A stretch of 64,000 bases of DNA from Micromonospora sediminicola (GCF_900089585.1 NZ_FLRH01000003.1:1411001-1475000), one strand, 5' to 3'. Positions 9,125 to 18,249 are shown, counted from the first letter of the stretch. Made by a program: numbers and translations. The notes: a model not told the origin generated them from the letters alone.

Positions 9125-9130
9125 TACCGT
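9125..9130 (+). promoter_or_regulatory. Candidate -10 element for fdxA
   Basis: TACCGT about 40 bases before GTG 9170, giving a short leader with GGAGG. On the opposite strand TAGTAT (9112-9117) is a candidate -10 for the acetyltransferase gene. No -35 is clear for either. Confidence 0.35.
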
Positions 9131-9169
9131 TGCGGATGATCGCGACGAGTCTTGCGGAGGAGAAGACCG

Positions 9170-9496
9170 GTGACCTACATCATCGCCGAGCCGTGCGTGG
9201 ACGTGCTCGACAAGGCATGCATCGAGGAGTGCCCGGTCGACTGCATCTACGAGGGCAACCGGATGCTCTACATCCACCCCGACGAGTGCGTCGACTGTGG
9301 TGCCTGTGAGCCGGTCTGCCCGGTCGAGGCGATCTTCTACGAGGACGACGTGCCGGAGCAGTGGAAGGACTACACCGGCGCGAACTACGAGTTCTTCGAG
9401 GACCTGGGCTCGCCCGGGGGCGCCTCCAAGATCGGCAAGGTGGAGAAGGACGCCACCTTCGTCGCCGCGCAGCCGCCGCGCGGCGAGGGCCACTGA
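9170..9496 (+). CDS. fdxA: Ferredoxin, 7Fe-8S type FdxA
   Basis: 108-residue low-potential electron carrier. The N-terminus has the 3Fe-4S type spacing (Cys9, Cys17, Cys21, Cys25 in CVDVLDKACIEECPVDC), followed by the 4Fe-4S motif CVDCGACEPVCP near residues 44-55. The acidic C-terminal extension (VPEQWKDYTGANYEFFEDLG) is typical of actinobacterial FdxA. GTG 9170 is preceded by GCGGAGGAGAAG. The stop codon overlaps the probable CTG start of dapC. Partner enzymes are not encoded nearby. Confidence 0.92.
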   Translation: MTYIIAEPCVDVLDKACIEECPVDCIYEGNRMLYIHPDECVDCGACEPVCPVEAIFYEDDVPEQWKDYTGANYEFFEDLGSPGGASKIGKVEKDATFVAAQPPRGEGH

Positions 9497-10602
9497 GCCG
9501 GCCCACGCCGGTCTCGGCACGGCTGCCCGAGTTCACCTGGGACACGCTGGACGCCGCGGCCGCCACGGCCGCGGCGCACCCGGGTGGTCTCGTCAACCTC
9601 TCCATGGGCACGCCGGTCGACCCGGTGCCACCGTTGATCCGGCAGGCGCTGGCCGACGCGTCGGACGCGCCGGGCTACCCGTTGACGGCGGGCACGGCCA
9701 CCCTGCGGGACGCGATCGCGGCCTGGGTGGCCCGGGCCTGCGGCGCGGGCGTCGACGGGCTGGGTGTGCTGCCGACGATCGGCTCCAAGGAGCTGGTGGC
9801 CTGGCTGCCCACGCTGCTCGGGCTCGGCCCCGGTGACGTGGTCGTGGTGCCGTCGGTCGCCTACCCGACCTACGAGGACGGGGCGCGGCTGGCCGGCGCG
9901 ACCACGGTGCGCAGCGACTCGCTGACCGCCCTCGGCCCGGATCCCCGGGTGCGCCTGGTCTGGGTCAACTCGCCCGGCAACCCGACCGGCCGGGTGCTGC
10001 CCGCCGCCCACCTGCGCAAGGTGGTCGAGTGGGCGCGGGAGCGCGGGGCGGTGGTCGCCAGCGACGAGTGCTACCTGCCGTTGGGGTGGGACGCGCAGCC
10101 CGTCTCGGTCCTCTCGCCCGAGGTCTGCGGCGGGTCGTACGCGGGCGTGCTGGCGGTGCACTCGCTCTCCAAGCGCTCCAACCTGGCCGGCTACCGGGCC
10201 GGCTTCGTCGCCGGCGACCCGGCGCTGGTGGCCGAGCTGCTCAAGATCCGTAAGCACGCCGGCATGATCGTGCCGGCCCCGGTGCAGGCCGCCATGGTGG
10301 CCGCGCTCGGCGACCAGGCCCACGCCGACGCCCAGCGGGAGCGCTACCGGGCCCGGCGGGAGAAGCTGCGGGCCGCGTTCACCGGTGCCGGCTTCACCGT
10401 CGAGCACTCCGAGGCCGGGCTCTACCTGTGGCTGACCCGCGACGAGGACTGCTGGGACACGGTCGACTGGCTGGCCCGGCGGGGCATCCTGGTCGCCGCC
10501 GGGGTCTTCTACGGCCCGGCCGGCGCCCGGCACGTCCGGGTGGCGCTGACCGAGTCCGACGAGCGCGTCGACGCGGTGGCCGGTCGGCTGGCCGGGTCCT
10601 GA
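9493..10602 (+). CDS. dapC: Succinyldiaminopimelate transaminase DapC
   Basis: PLP-dependent class I aminotransferase of lysine/peptidoglycan synthesis, converting N-succinyl-2-amino-6-ketopimelate to N-succinyl-LL-diaminopimelate. The PLP lysine lies in SLSKRSNLAGYRAGF and the phosphate/substrate motifs NSPGNPTGR and SDECY are present; 369 aa. The N-terminal pattern (VSARLPEFTWDTL) is that of actinobacterial DapC. No ATG, GTG or TTG lies in frame near the expected start; CTG at 9493, overlapping the fdxA stop as CTGA, is the only near-cognate codon and implies coupled translation. The first in-frame ATG (near 9601) would remove conserved sequence. dapD and dapE lie 8 kb downstream. Confidence 0.88.
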   Translation: MSRPTPVSARLPEFTWDTLDAAAATAAAHPGGLVNLSMGTPVDPVPPLIRQALADASDAPGYPLTAGTATLRDAIAAWVARACGAGVDGLGVLPTIGSKELVAWLPTLLGLGPGDVVVVPSVAYPTYEDGARLAGATTVRSDSLTALGPDPRVRLVWVNSPGNPTGRVLPAAHLRKVVEWARERGAVVASDECYLPLGWDAQPVSVLSPEVCGGSYAGVLAVHSLSKRSNLAGYRAGFVAGDPALVAELLKIRKHAGMIVPAPVQAAMVAALGDQAHADAQRERYRARREKLRAAFTGAGFTVEHSEAGLYLWLTRDEDCWDTVDWLARRGILVAAGVFYGPAGARHVRVALTESDERVDAVAGRLAGS

Positions 10603-10606
10603 CCAC

Positions 10607-10641
10607 CCGGCCGCCGGCCCCCGACCGGGGCCGGCGGCCGG
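10607..10641. terminator. Bidirectional terminator between dapC and metalloprotease
   Basis: Perfect 15-base inverted repeat CCGGCCGCCGGCCCC with a 5-base loop between two convergent stop codons (10602 and 10648). No T-tract, as usual for high-GC actinobacteria. Confidence 0.75.
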
Positions 10642-10647
10642 AACGGG

Positions 10648-12489
10648 TCAGCCGTTGATCCGCCGGAACACCGTCAGCAGCGTGTCCCGGCTGCGCTTCT
10701 CCAGGAACTCGCTGGCCATCAGCTCCTGCATCTGCACGGTGCGGCCGTCGAACAGGGTCAGCGTGGCCTTCAACGGCACCTCCCGCCGCACCTCCACCGA
10801 GGTGATCTCCTCGTACGGCAGGTACGGGTGCCGGCCGGCCAGCTCGGCGACCGGCACCGAGCCGACCAGCGCGGTCAGCCGCTTCTCGCCCTCGCCGGCC
10901 TTGCCCGGGTCGGGGATCAGCACCAGGCCGTTGTCGAGCACCAGCACGTCGTGCTCCCGGCCGTCGATCTTGATGTTGGCCAGCCCGCCGATCAGGTCGG
11001 CGTCCCGGGCCGACGCGCGGGCCTGCACCACCGTGGCGGCGCCGACGTCGATCCCCAGCGCGGCCAGCCGGGCCAGCGCCTCGTCCAGGCTCTCCGGCGC
11101 GACCGCCAGCTTGGCCACCTCGGCCAGGTCCCACGGCTCACCCGCCGGACCGACCAGCTGCGCCGGTCCGGACCAGGAGAGCTGCCACCGGGCCCGCCCG
11201 GCGCGGACCGCCGCGTTGTCCAGCAGGGTCTCCATCGGGCCGGCGAAGGCGGCGGCGGCCTCCTCGCGGGTGGCGCCGCCGAAGAACCGCTCGGCGAACT
11301 CGCCGAGCCGACCGGCGCGGACCAGCTCCAGCACGGTCGGCAGTCCCGGCCCGGCGTTGCCGGTGAACCGGCCGGCCGCCCGGTAGATGCCGTCCGCCTG
11401 CCGCTGCACGCCGGCAGCCACCGACTCGGCGACGAACTGCGGCCAGGGCAGCAGCCGCCGGGAGCCGTGCTCGACCACCAGTGACTGGAGCGCGCGGCCG
11501 GCCCCGGCCACGTCGGCGAGCAGGATCCAGGCCGGTCGGTCGTCCGCACCCGCCGCCGTCGGCGGCACGGACGTCATCGCGGCGACGCGGACGCCGATCG
11601 GCGGGTGGGTGTCCCACCGGGACGGAGTGCCCTCCGGGGCGTTCTCCCGCAGCTCGTCGATCTCGTCACGGCGCGCCTGGAGCAGGTGCGCGAAGCCGCC
11701 GAAGAGGTCGTCCGGCGCGAGCCCGGCCGACCAGCCCGGCTCGACGTAGCGGCGCATGTAGAAGCCCCAGGCGGCGTCCAGCGCCGGCAGCGTGCGCAGC
11801 GCCGAGGTGGCCGCCTCGGTGCCGGCGAGCGCGACGGAGGCGCGGTCCGCCTCCAGCTCCTGACGGCGCGACGCGGCGTTGTCGACCATCAGGTAGAGCA
11901 TCGCGTAACCCTTGAACACCCAGCCGATCGGGTTGCGCGGGCTGATCCGCTCGATGGTCTCCCCGATCGCCACCCGGCCCCGGTAGGCGACGCCGCCCAA
12001 CCGGGTGTGCCGGCCGGAGTAGTGGCCCAGCTCGTGCGCCAGGACCGACCGGAGCTGGTCGATCCGCATGGCCTGGAGAAGCGGCAACCCGAGGTAGAGG
12101 GTGCGCCGTCCGGCGATCAGGCCGAGCAGCCTGCTCTGCTCGCCGACCGCCGCGTTCACCTCCGGCACCAGCCGGATCTCGTCCGGCGCCCGGGTGCCGA
12201 CCGCCGTCGCCAGCTCACGCACGGTGGCCCAGAGCTGGGGCGCCGCGCGCTCGTCCAGGATCAGGCCGGGCGCCGGCTCGTTCTTCGTACGGATCGCCTT
12301 CCACATCCCCACGCCGACCGCGCCGAGCGCGACCACCAGCGGCAGCAGCAGCTTGCCGGTGATCACGCCGCTGGTGTGGCCGAACAGCCAGACCCCGAGC
12401 GCGACCACGGCGGCGAGCTGGAGCAGCGCGACGACGTAGAAACCGATCAACATGACCACCGAGGCGAGCGCCCGGTACGTCGCGGACAT
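10648..12489 (-). CDS. M48-family membrane zinc metallopeptidase
   Basis: 613 aa. Two N-terminal membrane helices (about residues 9-35 and 45-63) are followed by an M48 protease domain with the zinc motif HELGH (His152-Glu153-His156) and a downstream Glu ligand in RRQELEADRAS. The C-terminal third has no motif I know and includes LVLIPDP and a region resembling a PH-like beta domain. HtpX-type quality control of membrane proteins is the nearest known role, but the protein is twice HtpX length. ATG 12489 follows GGAAGGAAG. It is divergent from tyrA with 222 bases between them. Confidence 0.85.
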   Translation of the reverse strand: MSATYRALASVVMLIGFYVVALLQLAAVVALGVWLFGHTSGVITGKLLLPLVVALGAVGVGMWKAIRTKNEPAPGLILDERAAPQLWATVRELATAVGTRAPDEIRLVPEVNAAVGEQSRLLGLIAGRRTLYLGLPLLQAMRIDQLRSVLAHELGHYSGRHTRLGGVAYRGRVAIGETIERISPRNPIGWVFKGYAMLYLMVDNAASRRQELEADRASVALAGTEAATSALRTLPALDAAWGFYMRRYVEPGWSAGLAPDDLFGGFAHLLQARRDEIDELRENAPEGTPSRWDTHPPIGVRVAAMTSVPPTAAGADDRPAWILLADVAGAGRALQSLVVEHGSRRLLPWPQFVAESVAAGVQRQADGIYRAAGRFTGNAGPGLPTVLELVRAGRLGEFAERFFGGATREEAAAAFAGPMETLLDNAAVRAGRARWQLSWSGPAQLVGPAGEPWDLAEVAKLAVAPESLDEALARLAALGIDVGAATVVQARASARDADLIGGLANIKIDGREHDVLVLDNGLVLIPDPGKAGEGEKRLTALVGSVPVAELAGRHPYLPYEEITSVEVRREVPLKATLTLFDGRTVQMQELMASEFLEKRSRDTLLTVFRRING

Positions 12490-12711
12490 GCGTCTTCCTT
12501 CCCCCGTTGACGAGGGCCCGACCGGTCGATCCGGTCGAGCCGCCGGGGGACCGTACGACGCGGGTCCGACCGGGACAACCCCCGTCCGTCCGAATCGATC
12601 TCCCCCGAGGACCCGACCGTGATCCCGGGCGGGGCGGCGGGCGATATCCTCGGCGGGACTTCCCCGCGGGGCCGCCCGGCTCCGGGACGACGCGGACGCC
12701 GAGGTGGGCCG

Positions 12712-13737
12712 ATGGTGGGCGAGGCCGGCGGGCTGGCGCGCGCGGCGGTGGTCGGCACCGGGTTGATCGGCGGCTCGGTGCTGCTCCGGCTGCGCGACGC
12801 GGGCCTCGACGTGGCCGGCTGGGATCCGCAGCCGGCGGTACGGCGTCGGCTGCGGGATCGGGGCGTCGCGGTGTCCGACACGGTCGAGCAGGCGGTCGCC
12901 GGCCGGGACGTGGTGTTCGTCTGCGGGCCGCTGCCCACGTTGCCCGCCATGCTGGCCCGGGTGGCCGCCGCCACCGACGACCGGTGCGTGCTCACCGACG
13001 TGGGCAGCACCAAGGCGGAGGTGGCCACGGCGGCCACCGCGCAGGGGCTCGGGCGCCGGTTCGTGCCCGGGCACCCGATGGCCGGCGCCGACCGGGCCGG
13101 TCTCGGTGCGGCCGGCGCGGACCTGCTCGACGGTGCCGCCTGGGTGCTCTGCCCGGGGCCGACCGGCATGGACGCGTTCCGTCGGCTCACCGCGCTGCTC
13201 GTCGACGTCTTCCACGCGCGGGTGGTGCCGATGTCGGCGCCGGAGCACGACGCCGCCGCCGCGCTCGCCTCGCACGTGCCGCACGTGCTGGCCGGCGCGT
13301 TGGCCGGCACGGTGCAGCGCTCGGCGCTGCGGGACGCGGTGCTGGCGCTGGCCGCCGGCAGTTTCGCCGACGGCACCCGGGTCGCCGGTGGCCCGCCCGA
13401 GCGGACCGCGAACATGCTGCTCGCCAACCGGGACCGGGTACTGGTCGAGCTGACCGCCGTCGGCGCGTTCCTGGACGAGGTGGCCGCGGCGTTGCGGGCC
13501 GGCGACGCCGACGCGCTGACCGGCCGGCTGGCCGAGGCGCGGGCGGCCCGGGCCACGCTGTGCGCGCGGGGGTTCACCGCGCACCGGCGGGAGTTCCCGG
13601 CCGGCGCGGACCACGCCGGCGAGCTGGCCTACCTGCGTGAGCTGGGCGCGGCGGGCGGTCACCTGACCGGGTGCCGGGTGACGGCCGGCGCGGTCGGCTA
13701 CACGGCGCACCTGCCGGCCACCCCGCCGTTAGGCTGA
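12712..13737 (+). CDS. tyrA: Prephenate dehydrogenase
   Basis: NAD(P)-dependent oxidative decarboxylation of prephenate (or arogenate) in tyrosine synthesis; 341 aa. The Rossmann fingerprint GTGLIGGS is at residues 16-23, the active-site histidine motif is PGHPMAGADRAG, and the conserved SHVPHVLA stretch follows. An upstream ATG at 12619 is in frame, but ATG 12712 has GAGGTGG before it and the fold begins right after. The stop codon lies inside the -10 element of the next gene. No ACT domain is seen, so feedback inhibition, if any, is not of the ACT type. Confidence 0.88.
   Translation: MVGEAGGLARAAVVGTGLIGGSVLLRLRDAGLDVAGWDPQPAVRRRLRDRGVAVSDTVEQAVAGRDVVFVCGPLPTLPAMLARVAAATDDRCVLTDVGSTKAEVATAATAQGLGRRFVPGHPMAGADRAGLGAAGADLLDGAAWVLCPGPTGMDAFRRLTALLVDVFHARVVPMSAPEHDAAAALASHVPHVLAGALAGTVQRSALRDAVLALAAGSFADGTRVAGGPPERTANMLLANRDRVLVELTAVGAFLDEVAAALRAGDADALTGRLAEARAARATLCARGFTAHRREFPAGADHAGELAYLRELGAAGGHLTGCRVTAGAVGYTAHLPATPPLG
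13730..13735 (+). promoter_or_regulatory. -10 element for leaderless SIMPL-domain gene
   Basis: TAGGCT, then 7 bases, then ATG 13743. It overlaps the last codons of tyrA (TGA at 13735-13737), so a promoter is embedded in the end of the upstream gene. Confidence 0.55.
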
Positions 13738-13742
13738 GCGGC

Positions 13743-14384
13743 ATGGCGGACGCACCGGTCGTGGCGGTACGCGGCGAGGCGTACCGGGAGGTGGCCCCCG
13801 AGCTGGCCCGGTTCACGGTGACCGCGGTCGCGCGGGACCGCGACCGGGAGACCACGCTGACCCGTCTCGCCGAACGGGCCGCCGCGGTGCGCGCGCTGCT
13901 CGACGCCGCCGGGCCGACCGTGGAACGGCGGGAGACCGGCCAGGTCCGGGTCTGGCCGGTGACGAAGCGCTCCGGCGAGCGGGTGGTGGCCTACCAGGGC
14001 AGCGTGAGCACCACGGTCACGGTCACCGACTTCACCGCGCTGGGCGAGCTGATGCTGCGCCTGGCCGACCAGGAGCAGGTCGAGGTGGCCGGTCCGGTGT
14101 GGTCCCTGCGGCCGGACAGCCCGGCCCACCGGGAGGCGCGGCACGCCGCGATCGCCGACGCGCTGGTCCGCGCCCGGGAGTACGCGGAGGCGCTCGGCGC
14201 CCGGGTGACCGCCCTGCGGGAGCTGGCCGACACCGGTCTGACCGCCGCGCCGCCGATGCTGGCGAAGGCCGCGTTCGCCCGGTCCGGCGACTCCGCTCCG
14301 GAGCTGGAGCTGGACCCGGCCCCACAGCCGGTGCAGGCGGCGGTCGAGGCGCGGTTCACCATCAGCGAGCCGGTGCTCGACTGA
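13743..14384 (+). CDS. SIMPL (DUF541) domain protein
   Basis: 213-residue member of the SIMPL/DUF541 family (BP26/OMP28-like), recognised from the start VVAVRGEAYREVAPELARFTV and the ADALVRAREYAEALGARV helix. The family forms ring-like oligomers; its biochemical role is unclear. No signal peptide, so this copy looks cytoplasmic. Apparently leaderless. Its stop overlaps the next start (TGATG), which couples it to the kinase-like gene. Confidence 0.82.
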   Translation: MADAPVVAVRGEAYREVAPELARFTVTAVARDRDRETTLTRLAERAAAVRALLDAAGPTVERRETGQVRVWPVTKRSGERVVAYQGSVSTTVTVTDFTALGELMLRLADQEQVEVAGPVWSLRPDSPAHREARHAAIADALVRAREYAEALGARVTALRELADTGLTAAPPMLAKAAFARSGDSAPELELDPAPQPVQAAVEARFTISEPVLD

Positions 14385-15031
14385 TGCCGCCGGCCCAGGT
14401 GCTCCCGCTCCGCGAGCTGGTCGCCCGCGCCCGGGCGCTGGCCGAGGACGGCCCCCGGCAGTTGCTCGGCATCGCCGGCGCGCCCGGGGTAGGGAAGTCC
14501 ACGCTGGCGGAACGGATCGTGGCCGAGGTCGGTCCGACCGCCCGACTGGTGCCGATGGACGGCTTCCACCTGGCCGGGTCGGCACTGGCCCGGCTCGGGC
14601 GCGCGGCGCGCAAGGGCGCGCCGGACACGTTCGACGTCAACGGTTTCGTGGCCACGCTGCGCCGGTTGCGCCGGCTGGAGCCGACGTCGGTGTGGGCGCC
14701 GGAGTTCCGCCGCGACCTGGAGGAGCCGGTCGCCGGTGCGATCGAGGTGCCGCCCGAGGTGCGCCTGGTGGTCACCGAGGGCAACTATCTGCTGCTGCGC
14801 GACGACCCGTGGGAGGAGGTGCGTTCGCTGCTGCACCAGGCGTGGTTCCTCGACCTGGACGCCGAGCTGCGGCTGCGCCGGCTCACCGCCCGCCACGAGG
14901 CGTACGGGAAGTCGCCGGAGCAGGCACGCGCCTGGGCGCTCGGCAGCGACGAGGAGAACGCCCGGCTGGTGGCCGGCACGGCGGGGCAGGCCGACCTGGT
15001 GGTCCGGCTAGCCGATCCGTTGCCGGGGTGA
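14384..15031 (+). CDS. P-loop nucleoside/nucleotide kinase family protein
   Basis: 215 aa, related to the pantothenate/uridine kinase superfamily. Walker A is GAPGVGKST (residues 32-40), followed by VPMDGFHL, the acidic substrate motif, and VVTEGNYLLL, the Walker B-like strand. Similar proteins have been called uridine kinase, panthothenate kinase-like or sugar kinase; the substrate cannot be fixed from sequence. Coupled to the SIMPL gene by TGATG. Its last 24 bases overlap the end of the convergent gene 15008-17596. Confidence 0.82.
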   Translation: MPPAQVLPLRELVARARALAEDGPRQLLGIAGAPGVGKSTLAERIVAEVGPTARLVPMDGFHLAGSALARLGRAARKGAPDTFDVNGFVATLRRLRRLEPTSVWAPEFRRDLEEPVAGAIEVPPEVRLVVTEGNYLLLRDDPWEEVRSLLHQAWFLDLDAELRLRRLTARHEAYGKSPEQARAWALGSDEENARLVAGTAGQADLVVRLADPLPG

Positions 15032-17596
15032 CGGCACGGTCCGGCGCAGCAGCCGGGCCACCACGGCCCGCTCGCGGGCGAACTCGACCGCCTCGGGATA
15101 TCCGCTGTGGCTGCGGATCGGCGGGTCGGCCACCTCGCCGCCGGAGGGGTGCAGCGCTTCCGGGTCGGTCACCGGCACGTCCCGCTGTCCGGCACTGACC
15201 GGCCAGCCGAGCGGGTCGGTGTTCCGCCAGAAGTTCGTCCAGGCGACGTGCCCGCCGGGCCAGGTGACCGCCCGGGCCAGCGTGCGCAGGCGCTCGGGCC
15301 CGAAGTAGGCCGGGAAGACCCGACCGTAGAGCCGGGTGAGCTGGCAGCCGTAGGAGAAGAACCAGGTTCGTCGCCGCCACCGGCGGGGCAGTTGGAGCAG
15401 CACCGCGGCGCAGATGACGGTGCCCTGGCTGTGACCGGAGAGGATCACGCCGTCCATCCGGTCGGGGTGGTGCGGCGGCAGTGCCAGCAGCCCGGCCACC
15501 CGGGTCTGGAGTTCCGGCACGGCGCGCTCGGCGTAGCTCGGCGGGGCGAGCGGGTGCGCGGCCCGGGGCCAGAACGTGCACACGTCCCAGACCACGCCGA
15601 CCGAGCGGCGCACCGAGTCGGTGCGGTAGACCAGCAGCCCGAGCGCGCCCGTGATCACCGGCAGCCAGCCGAGCAGGGCGTCGCCCCGCTCGGCGGCCCA
15701 GTGGATCGCGGTCTGCCAGCCGGCGGGGGAGAGCGGGCTGGGCCGGTGGCCGGAGAGCGCCGCGGCGCAGCAGAGGGTGACCAGCACCGCGGAGACGGTG
15801 GCGTAGCAGCCCACCAGCCGGACCGCGTGCTCGCCGACGAGCCGGTGCAGCGCCCGGTAGGTGCTGACGTCACGGCACCGGCGCAGGTCGTGGGCGGAGA
15901 GGCCGCCGGCGGCGGTCAGCCGGGCGTACTCGGCGCGGCGCAGGCGGTGCAGCAGGACCGCGACCCGCACCAGCAGCGCGAGCAGTGCGAGCAGGCCGAT
16001 CACGCAGGCCAGCCCGGCCCAGAAGACGGCGAGCGGGGGCACCACCCGGCTCGGCCCGCTCGGCTCGGCCCGCCCGTCGAGCCGGTCGCTGACCCAGTAG
16101 AGCAGCCCGGCGCAGTACGCCACGGCCATCATCCAGCCGAAACCCGCGATGACCGCCGGCGCGCAGCCGCGCCAGGCGAGATCGGTGTACGCCCCGAGCG
16201 GCTGGGTCGGCACGGCGGGCCGGAGGCGGGGCAGCACCAGGCCGGCGACGGCCAGCGCGACCACCGGGCCGACGAGCATCCAGGTGCGCGCTCCGTACGG
16301 CGCGGCGGGCAGACCGGGCAGGCCGCGCTCGATCCAGGCCGTCCCGACGGGCAGCAGCACGGCGCCGAGCACCGGTCCGAGCAGCGCGCGCCGACCGGAA
16401 CGGTTCGTCGCGGCGATGGCCACCAGCAGCAGCACCTGGTAGGTGACGAGCCAGGCGACCGCGGTGTCGTACCCGGGCAGCGACCGATCGGTGCGGCACC
16501 CGGTCAGGTCGGGTTGCGCGACGCACCCGAGCGGCGGGCGGTAGGTCGACAGCGGCTGACCGGCCGGACCGTCCGGGAGCAACAGCAGGGCGAACGTGCC
16601 GGCCAGACCGAGCAGGGTGAGCCCGGCCACCGCCGCGCTCCACCGGCCGAGCGGGGTCGCGCCCTGGCGTCGGCTGAGCCAGGGGCGACCCACCGCGACC
16701 ACCGCGATCGCCACCACGGCGACCAGCAGCGCCACCGTCGACCAGGCGACCGCGGCCCGTACGCCGCGCGGCGGGTCCATGATCATTACGGCGGCCACCG
16801 GTACGGCGGCGGCCACCACCGCCCCGGTGCACAGGTGCAGCACGGCGGCCCGGCGCAGCTGGCCCTCCCCGTTCCAGAACGTCGGGTCCTGCAACGGGTT
16901 CTCCGGGAGTTCCGGCGGTTCCGGTCGCTCGACCGGCTGACCGCCGTCCTCCGGCGCGACCGGGCGGTGGCGGGGCTCCGCCGGCATCTGCGCCTCGTAC
17001 TGGTAGGTGCGCCAGGCGACCAGCCCGATCGCGCCGACCACGAGCAGCGGCAGCAACAGCCCGAGGGCGAGCGCCCGGGTGCCCTGGCGCCACCACGGGT
17101 CGCCGAGGAACTCCCACGCCCCGGGGATCTGGCCGAGGCAGTCCCGTCCCACGCACTGCCAGCCGATGAGGTCCACCCCGACCCCGGTCACCGCGATCAC
17201 CAGGGTGCAGGTCAGGCTCAGGCAGAACAGCCGGATGAGCCAGGCGGTGATGCCGGAGCGGCTGGCCCAGCGTTCCTGGTCCGGGTCCGGCGGGATGCCG
17301 GCGCGGGCGTGCAGGGCGACGTTGGCCAGCGCGAACGGCAGCAGGAGCGTCCACAGGGCCCGCTCGACGTCCCGCCGGGTCCGCGCGCCCGAGGTCAGCC
17401 GCCCCCAGCTGTACGCCTCGACCGTGACCGGGTCGTCCCGCTGGGCGGCGCTGGACCGGAAGAAGCCGGTCACCGGCCCGCCGGCGACCTGTTCCGGTTG
17501 CGGACCGTCACCGCCGGGCGTGGCCCGGAGGCCGAGCAGCTGATCGGGCGGGGTGTTGGACACCCCGTGCACCCGCAGCTCCAGCACCCGTTCCAT
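15008..17596 (-). CDS. Large membrane protein with split alpha/beta-hydrolase motifs
   Basis: 862 aa, function unknown. The N-terminus (LELRVHGVSNTPP) looks like the first strand and oxyanion loop of a lipase-type hydrolase. About 500 residues with ten or more hydrophobic helices follow, and the rest of a hydrolase appears at the C-terminus: a nucleophile elbow SGHSQG with Ser723, a candidate Asp793 (NTDPLGWP) and His829 (IRSHSGY). This suggests a hydrolase domain interrupted by a membrane domain, perhaps a lipid hydrolase working at the membrane. GGAGG lies 5 bases before ATG 17596. It overlaps the end of the convergent kinase gene by 24 bases. Confidence 0.8.
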   Translation of the reverse strand: MERVLELRVHGVSNTPPDQLLGLRATPGGDGPQPEQVAGGPVTGFFRSSAAQRDDPVTVEAYSWGRLTSGARTRRDVERALWTLLLPFALANVALHARAGIPPDPDQERWASRSGITAWLIRLFCLSLTCTLVIAVTGVGVDLIGWQCVGRDCLGQIPGAWEFLGDPWWRQGTRALALGLLLPLLVVGAIGLVAWRTYQYEAQMPAEPRHRPVAPEDGGQPVERPEPPELPENPLQDPTFWNGEGQLRRAAVLHLCTGAVVAAAVPVAAVMIMDPPRGVRAAVAWSTVALLVAVVAIAVVAVGRPWLSRRQGATPLGRWSAAVAGLTLLGLAGTFALLLLPDGPAGQPLSTYRPPLGCVAQPDLTGCRTDRSLPGYDTAVAWLVTYQVLLLVAIAATNRSGRRALLGPVLGAVLLPVGTAWIERGLPGLPAAPYGARTWMLVGPVVALAVAGLVLPRLRPAVPTQPLGAYTDLAWRGCAPAVIAGFGWMMAVAYCAGLLYWVSDRLDGRAEPSGPSRVVPPLAVFWAGLACVIGLLALLALLVRVAVLLHRLRRAEYARLTAAGGLSAHDLRRCRDVSTYRALHRLVGEHAVRLVGCYATVSAVLVTLCCAAALSGHRPSPLSPAGWQTAIHWAAERGDALLGWLPVITGALGLLVYRTDSVRRSVGVVWDVCTFWPRAAHPLAPPSYAERAVPELQTRVAGLLALPPHHPDRMDGVILSGHSQGTVICAAVLLQLPRRWRRRTWFFSYGCQLTRLYGRVFPAYFGPERLRTLARAVTWPGGHVAWTNFWRNTDPLGWPVSAGQRDVPVTDPEALHPSGGEVADPPIRSHSGYPEAVEFARERAVVARLLRRTVPSPRQRIG

Positions 17597-17682
17597 CGCG
17601 CCTCCCCGGAGTGAACTCCTCACTACCCAGGGTGCATGCTCATTCCGGAATCCGCATCCGCAGGAGCGGTTGTTTTTGCAGC

Positions 17683-18249
17683 TCAGGCCGTTTTGTTGAC
17701 GCTCCTGATCGGACGGGCGGGGTTACCCACCGCCACCACGTTCGCCGGCAGGTCCCGGGTCACCACCGCTCCGGCGCCCACCACGGTGTTCTCGCCGACG
17801 GTCACCCCGGCCAACACGATCACCCCGCCGCCGAGCCAGACGTTGTCACCGATGGTGATGGGTTCGGCGGCTTCCCACTTGGCCCGCCGGGCCTCCGGCT
17901 CCACCGGGTGGGTGGCGGTGAGCAGTTGCACGTTCGGTCCGATCTGGACGTCGGCGCCGATGGTGATCCGGGCGACGTCGAGGAAGACCGCGTTGAAGTT
18001 GACGAAGCTGCGCGGCCCGATGTGGGTCTGGAAGCCGTAGTCGCAGTGGAACGGCGGTCGCACCCAGGCGTCCTCGCCCAGCGAGCCGAGCAGGTCGCGC
18101 AGGGCGGCGAGTCGGCCCTCCGGGTCCTCCGCGGAGCTGCGATTGAAGCGTTCGGTGAGGCGTGCGGCGCGGTCCAGGTCGGCGATGATCGCGGGGTCGT
18201 CGGCGACGTACGGCTCGCCGGCGAGCATCCGGTCCCTCATGGCGGTCAT
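17683..18249 (-). CDS. Sugar O-acetyltransferase, maltose acetyltransferase type
   Basis: 188-residue left-handed beta-helix (LbH) acetyltransferase that acetylates a sugar hydroxyl using acetyl-CoA. The family opening MRDRMLAGEPYVADDP, the active-site histidine in LLTATHPVE and the hexapeptide repeats (ITIGDNVWLGGGVIVLAG) are present. Start taken at ATG 18249; ATG 18240, three codons later, is equally plausible and neither has a strong ribosome-binding site. A CATACC-N-GGTATG palindrome lies 66-78 bases upstream and may regulate it. Confidence 0.88.
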   Translation of the reverse strand: MTAMRDRMLAGEPYVADDPAIIADLDRAARLTERFNRSSAEDPEGRLAALRDLLGSLGEDAWVRPPFHCDYGFQTHIGPRSFVNFNAVFLDVARITIGADVQIGPNVQLLTATHPVEPEARRAKWEAAEPITIGDNVWLGGGVIVLAGVTVGENTVVGAGAVVTRDLPANVVAVGNPARPIRSVNKTA

